Below are positions 16,684 through 24,939 of a DNA stretch of 64,000 bases, in pieces. The notes under the pieces were generated by a model. It did no database searches and had not been told where the DNA came from. It was given only the letters and a program-made list of their open reading frames with translations. The position numbers were made by a program, and so were the translations under genes. Position 1 is the first letter of the stretch; every line of letters begins with the position of its first letter. The DNA is from Actinoplanes derwentensis (GTDB taxonomy: Bacteria > Actinomycetota > Actinomycetes > Mycobacteriales > Micromonosporaceae), in NCBI RefSeq assembly GCF_900104725.1, contig NZ_LT629758.1:4292501-4356500 (forward strand), written 5' to 3'.

Positions 16684-17460
16684 TTGGGTGTCACCGTGAC
16701 CTCCCGTGCGCTGGATCTGCTGGGCGCCTTCGACGGCGAGCACCGCAGCCTCAGTCTGACCGATCTGGCGCGCCGTGCCGGCCTGCCGCTCGCCACCGCG
16801 CATCGCCTGGTCGCTGAGCTGCACCGGTGGGGTGCGCTGGCCCGCGAGCCGAACGGTGAATACGTGATCGGCCGCCGGATCTGGCAACTCGGCCTGCTGG
16901 CGCCGGTGCAGAGCGGTCTCCGCCAGGCGGCTTCGCCATTTTTGCATGATTTGTACGGGACCACCCTCGCCACCGTGCACCTGGCCGTCCGCGACGGTCT
17001 CGAAGTGCTGTACGTGGAACGACTCGCCGGGCACGTGTCGGTGCCGGTGGTCAGCCGGGTCGGGTCACGGCTGCCGATGCACGCCACCGGAGTCGGCAAG
17101 GTGCTGCTGGCACACGCGCCCGAGGAGGTCCGCGCGGAGGCGCTCCGGCATCTGACCAGGGTCACCGCGTACACCGTCACCCAGCCGGCCCGTCTGCTCG
17201 AACAGTTGCGCCGGGTCCGGGCCGAGGGTTACGCCACCACCGGTGAGGAGATGAGCCTCGGCGCGTGTTCGGTGGCGGTTCCGGTGCGCAACGGTGACGT
17301 CGTGGTCGCCGCCCTGGGCATGGTGGTGCCGGATCTGCGCCGTCAACTACCCCGTCTGGTGTCGGCTCTGCAGGTGGCGGCGCACGGGATCGGCCGGACG
17401 CTGGCTTCCGTTCAATGGAATCAGGGTCTTGTGCCCCGGCCTTCCGGTGACCAACGCTGA
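16684..17460 (+). CDS. IclR-family regulator of aromatic catabolism (PcaR/PobR-like)
   Basis: A 258-aa regulator. An N-terminal winged helix (residues 4-60, SLTDLARRAGLPLATAHRLV) is followed by an IclR effector domain with LRQAASPFLHDLYGTTLATVHLAV, the GVGKVLLAHAP segment and GACSVAVPVRNGDVV. It is flanked by the divergent pca operon and the downstream pobA gene, so protocatechuate or 4-hydroxybenzoate is the likely effector. The start is TTG 16684 with AAGGAGG upstream. A 15-bp palindrome sits just before its start and a second copy is inside its own 3' end. Confidence 0.9.
   Translation: MGVTVTSRALDLLGAFDGEHRSLSLTDLARRAGLPLATAHRLVAELHRWGALAREPNGEYVIGRRIWQLGLLAPVQSGLRQAASPFLHDLYGTTLATVHLAVRDGLEVLYVERLAGHVSVPVVSRVGSRLPMHATGVGKVLLAHAPEEVRAEALRHLTRVTAYTVTQPARLLEQLRRVRAEGYATTGEEMSLGACSVAVPVRNGDVVVAALGMVVPDLRRQLPRLVSALQVAAHGIGRTLASVQWNQGLVPRPSGDQR
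17406..17420. promoter_or_regulatory. Candidate IclR-family operator, copy 2
   Basis: TTCCGTTCAATGGAA matches the palindrome at 16659 with one broken pair. It lies within the last codons of the regulator gene, 45 nt before the pobA start. This places pobA under the same regulator and suggests that pobA has its own promoter there. Confidence 0.6.
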
Positions 17461-17464
17461 GGGC

Positions 17465-18604
17465 ATGCGAACCCAGGTCGCCATCATCGGCGCCGGCCCG
17501 GCCGGACTGCTCCTCGCCCATCTCCTCGCCCAGGGCGGCGTCGAGTCGGTGGTCGTCGAGACACGCTCGGAGGAGTACGTCTCGGCGCGGATCCGGGCCG
17601 GGATCCTGGAGCACTCCAGTGTCGAACTGCTGGAGTCGGTGGGGCTGGGCGCTCGGCTGCGGGCCGAAGGTGATCAGCATCGGGGCATCTACCTGCAGTG
17701 GCCCGGCGAGCGTCACCATCTGGACTTCGTCGACCTGACCGGCCGGAGCGTGTGGGTCTACGGTCAGACCGAGCTGCAGAAGGATCTGGTCGCGGCGCGG
17801 ACCGCCGAGGTCTACTACGAAGTCTCGGACGTCGAACTGGATGCCGCGACCGGGCGGGTGCAGTTCACCGACAAAGCTGGACACGACATCGTCCTGGATG
17901 CTTTGCATATCGCCGGCTGCGATGGTTCGTTCGGGCCGAGCCGGAACGCCGTACCGGCGGCTCAGAGGTTCGAAAAGGTCTATCCCTACTCCTGGTTCGG
18001 GATCCTCGCCGATGTCGCGCCGTCGACCGATGAACTGATCTACGCCTGGCATCCGGAGGGGTTCGCGCTGCATTCGATGCGGTCGTCATCGGTCAGCCGG
18101 TTCTATCTGCAGGTCCCGAACGGAACCGATCCGGCGTCGTGGTCGGACGACCGGATCTGGTCCGCACTGGCGACCCGGCTGGGGCACGGGCAGGACGGGT
18201 GGAAACTCAATCCGGGGCCGATCACCGACAAGAGTGTGCTGCCGATGCGCAGTTACGTGCAGACGCCGATGCGGCACGACAAGCTCTTCCTCGCCGGGGA
18301 CGCCGCGCACATCGTGCCGCCGACCGGAGCGAAAGGGCTCAATCTGGCGATCGCCGATGTGGCGCTGCTCAGTAGAGCGCTGATCTCCGGTGATGAACGG
18401 CTTCTCGCCAGCTATTCCGACGACGCGCAGCGCCGGGTCTGGCGGTGCACGCATTTCTCCTGGTGGATGACGACGATGCTGCACACCTCCGGGGATCCGT
18501 TCGACGCGGAACTCCAGCTATCGCAGCTACGCTGGGTCACCGGAAGCCGGGCGGGGTCCACCGGGCTCGCCGAGAACTACGCCGGTCTGCCCATCGGCTA
18601 CTGA
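17465..18604 (+). CDS. pobA: 4-hydroxybenzoate 3-monooxygenase
   Basis: A 379-aa flavoprotein monooxygenase that converts 4-hydroxybenzoate to protocatechuate, which feeds the adjacent pca operon. The FAD GxGxxG motif is IIGAGPAGLLLAHLL (residues 7-21), the substrate/FAD Arg region is SARIRAGILEH, and the second FAD motif is LFLAGDAAHIVPPTGAKGLN. The ATG at 17465 comes 4 nt after the regulator stop. The C-terminal 78 nt overlap the convergent holin-like gene. Confidence 0.94.
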   Translation: MRTQVAIIGAGPAGLLLAHLLAQGGVESVVVETRSEEYVSARIRAGILEHSSVELLESVGLGARLRAEGDQHRGIYLQWPGERHHLDFVDLTGRSVWVYGQTELQKDLVAARTAEVYYEVSDVELDAATGRVQFTDKAGHDIVLDALHIAGCDGSFGPSRNAVPAAQRFEKVYPYSWFGILADVAPSTDELIYAWHPEGFALHSMRSSSVSRFYLQVPNGTDPASWSDDRIWSALATRLGHGQDGWKLNPGPITDKSVLPMRSYVQTPMRHDKLFLAGDAAHIVPPTGAKGLNLAIADVALLSRALISGDERLLASYSDDAQRRVWRCTHFSWWMTTMLHTSGDPFDAELQLSQLRWVTGSRAGSTGLAENYAGLPIGY

Positions 18605-19111
18605 CCTTTCCACTGCTTCCCGGTACGTACCCAGCGGCAGCGTGGACGGGCTGGCACCGGGCGGGACCTGACCGTTCGCCACCGCCGGTTCGCGAGCCAG
18701 CAGCCCCTTGCCCAAGGCGGCGACGGTCGCCAGGAGCGCCACGTTCAGGGCGCTCTCCCAGTCGAACGTGGTCACGTCGAAGACGCCCGCCACCATCGAC
18801 CCGGCCAGCGACGCCAGGAACGTCTTCGCCAGCCGGGCCAGCAGATCCGGCCAGAACGCCAGATCCGTCACCCGCGACAGGTACTGCACCGCGGTCAGCA
18901 CCAGTGAGAAGACGAACGCGCTCACCGCCAGCGTCAGCGAATACCGCCACGGCAGGTCGATGACCGTACCGACCCCGCCGGCCAGGAGCGTCGCGAAGAA
19001 CACCTGACCGGCCGACCATCCGGCCCGCTCCACAAAATCAAGGACAACAGCACGCCATCGGGGTACGACCTCAGTCACCGCATCGACATTCCTCGCTCCG
19101 GCGAGCGTCAA
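18527..19111 (-). CDS. Holin-like (r1t-type) membrane protein
   Basis: A 194-aa protein with about four hydrophobic helices between residues 30 and 145. The segment WPDLLARLAKTFLASLAGS followed by DWESALNVALLATVAALGKG resembles phage r1t-type holins, but the protein is longer, with an N-terminal extra pair of helices and a soluble tail. It could be a domesticated holin or an unrelated small membrane protein. Its ATG overlaps the stop of the upstream nucleotidyltransferase-like gene (ATGA), and its 3' end overlaps convergent pobA by 78 nt. Confidence 0.6.
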   Translation of the reverse strand: MTLAGARNVDAVTEVVPRWRAVVLDFVERAGWSAGQVFFATLLAGGVGTVIDLPWRYSLTLAVSAFVFSLVLTAVQYLSRVTDLAFWPDLLARLAKTFLASLAGSMVAGVFDVTTFDWESALNVALLATVAALGKGLLAREPAVANGQVPPGASPSTLPLGTYREAVERSVADGQTGVVLGEPGGPRPASGDPA

Positions 19112-19863
19112 ACATCAGCCGATCGGATCAGTTCCCGGATCGCGTCCCCGATCCCCGCCGCAACCGCGTACCGCTGCGCCAGCCAGTCCAGAGTGAACCG
19201 GGCCGCCGCCACGTTCCCGCCGTACCCCGGCACCATCAGGTCCAGCGGCAGGTTGCGCGGCGAATAGGCCCGCTCCACACGGCGCGACGGGTCGAACGGA
19301 TCCCGGTACGGAAAATCACCGCCGTCCAGCCGCAACAGGGCGATCACGTCGTCGACCGCCCGCCCCTGAATCAGCCGCGACGCCGCCAGCCGTTCCCCGC
19401 GCCGCTCCCAGTGCAGTCCGACGTAGAGGCTGACCAGCGCGTTGTTGAGGTGGAACTCCTCGGTGTGGAACGGCTCCCGCGGCACCGCGTGCCCCGACTC
19501 GGCGAGATCCTTCGGCGCGTCGTCACGCCGCCACACCACCCGTGCCCCGGAGAACGCCGTCTTCGCCAGCTCGGCGAGGGTGAAGACCCGGAAGTCGGCG
19601 AGCATGCCGTCCTCGAACAGCGCTTTGCGGCCGTTGCGGTCGTGCGAGAACAGGTAGGTGACCGGCGCCGGCAGCCAGTCCACCCGGTCCAGGTAACGCC
19701 ACTTCGCCCCGTCGTCGACGACCACGAAGAAGTCCAGCCCGGAATGCTCGTCCAGCCGCCCCCGCTGCGCCCCACACGACCCGAGCCCCAACAGCCCGAC
19801 CACATCCGTCCGAGCCGCGAGCGTGCCGGCGACCTCATCGAGCCTGCGCAGAACCGGTCCCAT
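19108..19863 (-). CDS. Nucleotidyltransferase-fold protein, active site degenerate
   Basis: A 251-aa protein with the start of a pol-beta/ANT nucleotidyltransferase fold: GLLGLGSCGAQRGRLDEHSG followed by LDFFVVVDD. The first metal Asp of the usual S-D-x-D pair is Gly here (SGLDFF), so catalysis is doubtful. The rest is helical with LHWERRGERLAASRLIQGRA, like aminoglycoside or lincosamide nucleotidyltransferases. The ATG has GGAGG 5 nt upstream. It forms a two-gene unit with the holin-like gene. Confidence 0.7.
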   Translation of the reverse strand: MGPVLRRLDEVAGTLAARTDVVGLLGLGSCGAQRGRLDEHSGLDFFVVVDDGAKWRYLDRVDWLPAPVTYLFSHDRNGRKALFEDGMLADFRVFTLAELAKTAFSGARVVWRRDDAPKDLAESGHAVPREPFHTEEFHLNNALVSLYVGLHWERRGERLAASRLIQGRAVDDVIALLRLDGGDFPYRDPFDPSRRVERAYSPRNLPLDLMVPGYGGNVAAARFTLDWLAQRYAVAAGIGDAIRELIRSADV

Positions 19864-20013
19864 GAAACCTCCGCCGTCGATGTCGGTGAATCCCTGACGA
19901 GCATCACCGATCCACGGCCCCCACCCAAGCCCTGATGTCAGCGGGGACCCGGGAACCGCCCTCCCCGATCGGTACCACCCGATCTTGGCGACGCTCCGCT
20001 ATGTTGCGGTGAT

Positions 20014-20024
20014 GTCACTGTGAC
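20014..20024. promoter_or_regulatory. Short palindrome before the 27.7-kb island
   Basis: GTCACTGTGAC (5-bp arms, one central base) abuts the ribosome-binding site of the first island gene. It could be an operator, but it is short and seen only once here. Confidence 0.3.
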
Positions 20025-20038
20025 CGGAGGGTGTGGAC

Positions 20039-20482
20039 GTGCGGCAACCTGGCGACACCACGATCGACATCGCGCTGGGCGTTCTGCTGGAGGAGAGCGC
20101 ACTGCCCGAGCCGGATGATCTCGACGAGCCCGACGAGACCGGGCACGTTCCGGCGGCCGGCTACCGCGGGCGGCACACCATCTCCACCGGCCGGCAGGTC
20201 GCGCAGATCGGCAACGACGTGCTGCGCGCCGCCGCCGAAGCGGTCGGCTCCGAGGTGGCGCTCGTCGTCGGGGGCATCGTGGCCGGCATCGAGAGCCGTG
20301 TCCCGGCCGGAGCCATCGGGACCGATCCACAGTCGTACGAGATCGGCGATGTGGAACTGAAATTCGGCGTCAAGGCCACCCTCGGAGCGGGCAAGGCGGT
20401 GCAGGCCTTCTTGACGGCGACCGGCGAGGCCACGGTCGAGGTGACACTCAAGCTCCGACGACCACAGCCGAACCCCGGGTGA
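20039..20482 (+). CDS. Trypsin-co-occurring (Trypco-like) domain protein
   Basis: A 147-aa soluble protein ahead of a trypsin gene. The C-terminal beta-rich part (VELKFGVKATLGAGKAVQAF, then TGEATVEVTLKL) has the pattern of the Trypco domains that accompany trypsin-like peptidases in actinobacterial conflict operons. GTG 20039 is chosen because CGGAGG is 8 nt upstream; GTG at 20033 is the alternative. Its stop overlaps the next start (GTGA). It is first in a 21-gene unit. Whether it inhibits or targets the protease is unknown. Confidence 0.75.
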   Translation: MRQPGDTTIDIALGVLLEESALPEPDDLDEPDETGHVPAAGYRGRHTISTGRQVAQIGNDVLRAAAEAVGSEVALVVGGIVAGIESRVPAGAIGTDPQSYEIGDVELKFGVKATLGAGKAVQAFLTATGEATVEVTLKLRRPQPNPG

Positions 20483-21480
20483 GCACCGTCGAGTGGGGGG
20501 TCGGCCGGCTGCTGACCCCGGCGGAACGGGCCACCTGGCCGGACGGGGTGCTGCGCAGCGCGTTCGCCGTCGGCGGTGGGCGGGTGCTCACCGCCTGGCA
20601 CTGCGTCCGCGACATCGGCGGGACCGACGCGCGAATCTGGGTACGCCTCCAGCCCCAAGCCTCGGACCAGCGGTTCCTCGACGTCCCGGTCCGCTACCTC
20701 CGACACCACGCGGCGCTGGACGCGGCACTGCTCGTGCTGGACGAGACACGTGCCGCCGAACCCGGCCTCCGCGCCCGCCTCGACCGGGTCGCGTTGCCAC
20801 TGGGCGCCGAGCCACCCGCGTACGCACCGGTCCGGGTCGTCGGATTCCCGGAACTCGACCCCTCACTGCACGCGGTGGCGATGACCGGGACGGTGGAATC
20901 CGGGGACCAACTGGTCGGCAGCCATCGGGTGATCCGGGTGTTCGTGGCGGCGCTCGGCGCCCGATTCGCCGAAAAACCCGCCGGGATGTCCGGCGGGCCG
21001 TTGATGTGGCAGGTCGACGGGGCCGAGCGGGTGGCCGGATATGTGACCGCCTACCCCAGCACGGCGGACCGGAAAGGGGCCCTCGGCGGGGCGGTGCTCT
21101 GCCGGCACGTCAGCGACCTCCGGGCCGTCTTCCCCGAACTGGCGGCCTCCCTCCCCGCACTGGCCACCCCGGCCGCCGAAAAGCCGATGCCACGTACGCG
21201 GATGTCGAAGCCGGACGAGATCACGTTCCGGGACGCGGCGATCGACGCGTTCCGTGGGGAACGAGACCTGGAACTGATGCTCTCCGACCTGGGCCTGCAT
21301 CGAAAGGACTGGCCGGATCGCGGGCTGGGGCCGGTGGAAGCCTGGGATCGCGCGTTGCACGCGCTCGCGGACAGTGCGGTTGACGGGGGTCAGCTCGCGT
21401 TGTTGCGGCGGGCGCTCGATGCACGGCCGCGCAATCCGGGCTTCCGGGAGTTGGCCGCTCGATACTTCGAGCTGGTGTGA
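20479..21480 (+). CDS. Trypsin-like serine protease with effector-associated domain
   Basis: A 333-aa cytosolic protease without signal peptide. The catalytic triad is visible: His in VLTAWHCV (about 41), Asp in HAALDAALLVLD (about 76) and Ser in PAGMSGGPL (about 172). Residues 238-333 are a helical adaptor (FRDAAIDAFRGERDLELMLS through NPGFRELAARYFE) that is clearly homologous to the N-terminus of the TIR protein at 43464 and similar to the N-terminus of the UBL-E2 protein at 27835. Such effector-associated domains (EADs) recruit effectors to sensors. It is a likely proteolytic effector, activated by recruitment. Confidence 0.88.
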   Translation: MSTVEWGVGRLLTPAERATWPDGVLRSAFAVGGGRVLTAWHCVRDIGGTDARIWVRLQPQASDQRFLDVPVRYLRHHAALDAALLVLDETRAAEPGLRARLDRVALPLGAEPPAYAPVRVVGFPELDPSLHAVAMTGTVESGDQLVGSHRVIRVFVAALGARFAEKPAGMSGGPLMWQVDGAERVAGYVTAYPSTADRKGALGGAVLCRHVSDLRAVFPELAASLPALATPAAEKPMPRTRMSKPDEITFRDAAIDAFRGERDLELMLSDLGLHRKDWPDRGLGPVEAWDRALHALADSAVDGGQLALLRRALDARPRNPGFRELAARYFELV

Positions 21481-21492
21481 CGGGGCATCCGG

Positions 21493-24400
21493 GTGACTGC
21501 TGTGGGAAATTCGACCGTCAAGAGGTGGGCCGCTGCCCACTTGGCCACGATCCGGGGCGGTCTACGGGGTGACCCCCAGGCCGTCGAGGCGGGAAGAAGC
21601 ACGTCAGGCGAGATCGGCGCGGCCACGCTCACCCCGAGCAGCGGCACGAACGTGCTGGTCGGCCACACCGACTACGTGAACTCCATCGACTGGACCACCA
21701 CCGGCACCGGGCAGGTTCTCCTCGCCACCGGAAGCGACGACACGACGGCCAGGGTCTGGGACCCCGACACCGGCGAAACTCTCACCACACTCACCGGGCA
21801 CGCCAATATCGTCTGGTCTGTTGCCTGGGCAACCACCGGCACCGGACAACTCCTCCTCGCCACCGCCAGCGGAGACCGCACCGCCCGAATCTGGAACCCA
21901 CACACGGGCGAAACCATCACCACCCTCGACGGGCACACCGGCACGGTCTGGTCCGCCGCGTGGGCGACCACCGACACCGGACAGCTCCTCCTCGCCACCG
22001 GAAGCGACGACGGCACAGCACGGATCTGGAACCCACACACGGGCGAAACCATCACCACCCTCGACGGGCACACCGGCACGGTCTGGTCCGCCGCGTGGGC
22101 GACCACCGACGCCAGAGAACTCCTCCTCGCCACCGCCAGCGGAGACAACACCGCCCGAATCTGGAACCCACACACCGGCGACACCATCACCACACTCACC
22201 GGACACACCAGCGCGGTGAACTCCGTCGCGTGGGCAACCACCGACACCGGACAACCCCTCCTCGCCACCGCCAGCGAAGACAACACCGCCCGAATCTGGA
22301 ACCCACACACCGGCGACACCATCACCACACTCACCGGACACACCAGCGCGGTGAACTCCGTCGCGTGGGCAACCACCGACACCGGACAACCCCTCCTCGC
22401 CACCGCCAGCAGCGACGACACCGCACGCATCTGGAGCCCCCACACCGGAAACGTTCTGGCCACGGCTGAGCATCTGACGGCTGTCTGGAGCGTCGCGCCG
22501 CAACCCGGTAGAGGGGGCATGATCCGGCTCGCCACCGGCACTCAGGACGGCCAGGTATGCCTATTCGACCTGACATATGAGTTGAGCGCTTCGGTCCGCG
22601 GCGAAGAGGGCGGCCGCACGGCAGGCCCGATGGCAGTCATGCCCTACGGGCGACTCGGCCCGGTGCCGGCATCGAGCATTCGCGTCGGTGCGGGTGCAGA
22701 GAGCGTCCTGACCGGTCACACCAGCTTTGTGAACTCCGTCGCCTGGACCACCACCGACTCCGGACAACCCCTCCTCGCCACCGCCAGCAGCGACGGCACC
22801 ACACGGATCTGGAACCCCCACACCGGCGAAACCATCACCACACTCACCGGACACACCGGCCGCGTCTGGTGCGTCGCCTGGGCCACCACCGACACCGGAC
22901 AACTCCTCATCGCCACCGCCAGCGACGACAACACCGCACGGATCTGGAACCCCCACACCGGCGAAACCATCACCACACTCACCGAACACACCGACCCCGT
23001 CTGGTCCGTCGCCTGGGCCACCACCGACACCGGACAACTCCTCATCGCCACCGCCAGTGGTGACGACACCGCACGGATCTGGAACCCCCACACCGGCCAC
23101 ACCATCACCACACTCACCGGACACACCAACATCGTGCGGTCCGTCGCCTGGGCCACCACCGACACCGGACAACCCCTCATCGCCACCGGAAGCGAAGACC
23201 ACACCGCACGCATCTGGAACCCCCACACCGGCCACACCATCACCACACTCACCGGACACACCAACACTGTGCGGTCCGTCGCCTGGGCCACCACCGACAC
23301 CGGACAACCCCTCATCGCCACCGCCAGCGACGACCACACGGCACGCATCTGGAACCCACACACCGGCCACACCATCACCACACTCACCGAACACACCGGC
23401 CTCGTGCGGTCCGTCGCCTGGGCCACCACCAACACCGGACAACTCCTCATCGCCACCGCAAGCAGAGATAACACCGCACGCATCTGGAACCCACACACCG
23501 GCCACACCATCACCACACTCACCGAACACACCAACAGCTTTTGGTCCGTTGCATGGGCCACCCGGCCTGGTAGAAGCGATCAACGCCACCTGGCTGAGAG
23601 GGGCACCTTCCTAGCGGTCGGGTGTAGAGACGGCACCGTCTACCTTCACGAGATCATCGGGGTCGCCCCGGTCGCCGTTCGGCCGTTCGACGTCATGTCC
23701 GAAGCCCACGCCGATCGGGCACCAGCTCCCAGGGACGCGATCGCCGGTCTTGTCGGGCTGGGGCGTGGTGGGCTCTGGCCTCCGTTGGGGCTGGTGGCGG
23801 ATCTGCTCGCGATGACCGGTGATCCGTCGTCGCGTGGGATGCTCAACGACTCCGGGCTGGCGGAGCTGGACGGGCATCCGTTCCTGCGCCGGGCCGCCGG
23901 CCTGAAGTGGCCGCCGGCCGCGCGGGCCGCTGTCGTCGGCCTGATCACCGCCCAGTTCGAGCACCCGGAGCGGTTTGCCCTGCCGGCAGCACATCTCGAT
24001 GCCGCGGCCCCGGCGTTGCGGGCGGGTCGCGCGGTCGGTGGAGACCCGGGCCGGAAGCCGCGTATGGGGTCGGCCGAGGTGCGGGCGGCGCTCGACGCGA
24101 TGCCGGAGCGGATTCTCGACCTGCTGATCATTCTCGGTCCGGAGGCGCTCTCGGCGGATCCGGCCATGGCGTTGCGGCTGTCGTCGCTCAGTGATCGGCT
24201 GCCCGAGCTGCCGCCGGAGGCGCTCACGGTGCTGGGTGGCGCCGCCGCCGGCGCGAATCCGGCGACGAACCGTGCGGTGCTCGCCGTCGCCGGGCGGCCC
24301 GCGGCCGGGGATGTCGCGCGCACCGATCCGCTGCTGGACCGGCACGGGCCGCCGCACCGGCTGATCCACTCGCATCTCGGCCTGCCCGGCCCGGTGCATC

Positions 24401-24939
24401 AGGCGCTCGCGGTCACCGAAGGGCTGTTGTACCGGCGGATTCCCGGGATCCCGCCGTCGGAGTGCGAGCCGACGGCGCTGGTCCTGGACGTGTCGCCGGC
24501 CACCTACGGACCGGTGGAGGTGGTGCTGCGGTCCCTCGTACACCTGGTGGTCAATGCTCTGTGGAAGGCCGGGGCCGAGCCGCTCTTCCTGACCGCGGAT
24601 CCGTCGCTCCCGGCCGTCGTGCTGACGCGCCCGGGTCAGCTGGCTCATGTCTGGACGGCGCGTTCGCTCGCTCCGCCGGATCTGCACGCGGCCACGGCCG
24701 AGGCGCACGCCACCGGCCGGTCCGTGGTGCTGCTCACGCACCTGCAGACGGCGCTGGCCCAGCGGCTCCCGGGGACGGCCGAGCCGCACCTGACCGTTGT
24801 CACCACCCAGACACCGGGGATGCCGGTCACGCCGGTGCCGACCCATCCCCGGCACCACCATCTCGGTGCTCTCCCCACGGCGGACGAGCTGGTGGCGCTG
24901 GCGGCCGTCCTGCTGACCGGCGACCGGGGGACGACATGA
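21493..24939 (+). CDS. Double seven-bladed WD40 propeller with vWA-like C-terminus (copy 1)
   Basis: A 1148-aa protein. Two sets of seven WD40 blades (about residues 55-370 and 395-740), each blade about 45 aa with the pattern GHT-VxSVAWATTDTGQ-DxTARIWNPHTG, would form two propellers. The C-terminal 400 residues are shared with the protein at 44303 and contain ALVLDVSPATYGPVEVVLRS, which looks like a vWA domain with a DxSxxT metal site, plus SVVLLTHLQTA. The propellers probably sense or scaffold and the vWA part may talk to the MoxR/AAA ATPases. GTG start at 21493 (another GTG at 21502). It overlaps the radical SAM gene by ATGA. Confidence 0.88.
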   Translation: MTAVGNSTVKRWAAAHLATIRGGLRGDPQAVEAGRSTSGEIGAATLTPSSGTNVLVGHTDYVNSIDWTTTGTGQVLLATGSDDTTARVWDPDTGETLTTLTGHANIVWSVAWATTGTGQLLLATASGDRTARIWNPHTGETITTLDGHTGTVWSAAWATTDTGQLLLATGSDDGTARIWNPHTGETITTLDGHTGTVWSAAWATTDARELLLATASGDNTARIWNPHTGDTITTLTGHTSAVNSVAWATTDTGQPLLATASEDNTARIWNPHTGDTITTLTGHTSAVNSVAWATTDTGQPLLATASSDDTARIWSPHTGNVLATAEHLTAVWSVAPQPGRGGMIRLATGTQDGQVCLFDLTYELSASVRGEEGGRTAGPMAVMPYGRLGPVPASSIRVGAGAESVLTGHTSFVNSVAWTTTDSGQPLLATASSDGTTRIWNPHTGETITTLTGHTGRVWCVAWATTDTGQLLIATASDDNTARIWNPHTGETITTLTEHTDPVWSVAWATTDTGQLLIATASGDDTARIWNPHTGHTITTLTGHTNIVRSVAWATTDTGQPLIATGSEDHTARIWNPHTGHTITTLTGHTNTVRSVAWATTDTGQPLIATASDDHTARIWNPHTGHTITTLTEHTGLVRSVAWATTNTGQLLIATASRDNTARIWNPHTGHTITTLTEHTNSFWSVAWATRPGRSDQRHLAERGTFLAVGCRDGTVYLHEIIGVAPVAVRPFDVMSEAHADRAPAPRDAIAGLVGLGRGGLWPPLGLVADLLAMTGDPSSRGMLNDSGLAELDGHPFLRRAAGLKWPPAARAAVVGLITAQFEHPERFALPAAHLDAAAPALRAGRAVGGDPGRKPRMGSAEVRAALDAMPERILDLLIILGPEALSADPAMALRLSSLSDRLPELPPEALTVLGGAAAGANPATNRAVLAVAGRPAAGDVARTDPLLDRHGPPHRLIHSHLGLPGPVHQALAVTEGLLYRRIPGIPPSECEPTALVLDVSPATYGPVEVVLRSLVHLVVNALWKAGAEPLFLTADPSLPAVVLTRPGQLAHVWTARSLAPPDLHAATAEAHATGRSVVLLTHLQTALAQRLPGTAEPHLTVVTTQTPGMPVTPVPTHPRHHHLGALPTADELVALAAVLLTGDRGTT
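21655..23570 (+). repeat. Tandem 135-nt WD40-coding repeats (copy 1)
   Basis: The WD40 blades are encoded by 135-nt units that are nearly identical at DNA level, for example the phrase CACACCATCACCACACTCAC recurs in most units. The strand is strongly C/A-rich on the plus side. A non-repetitive spacer (about 22450-22700) separates the two propellers. The same units recur at 44480-46370. Confidence 0.9.

Noticed and set aside
21655..23570. Possible CRISPR array because of regular repeats
   Set aside because: The period is 135 nt, units are coding and nearly identical throughout with no unique spacers, and no cas genes are present.
21604..23589. Long minus-strand open frames rich in GDGPHxxGVSGECG across the WD40 repeats
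   Set aside because: They are mirror images of the repetitive C/A-rich coding strand and recur at 44212-46372 for the same reason.
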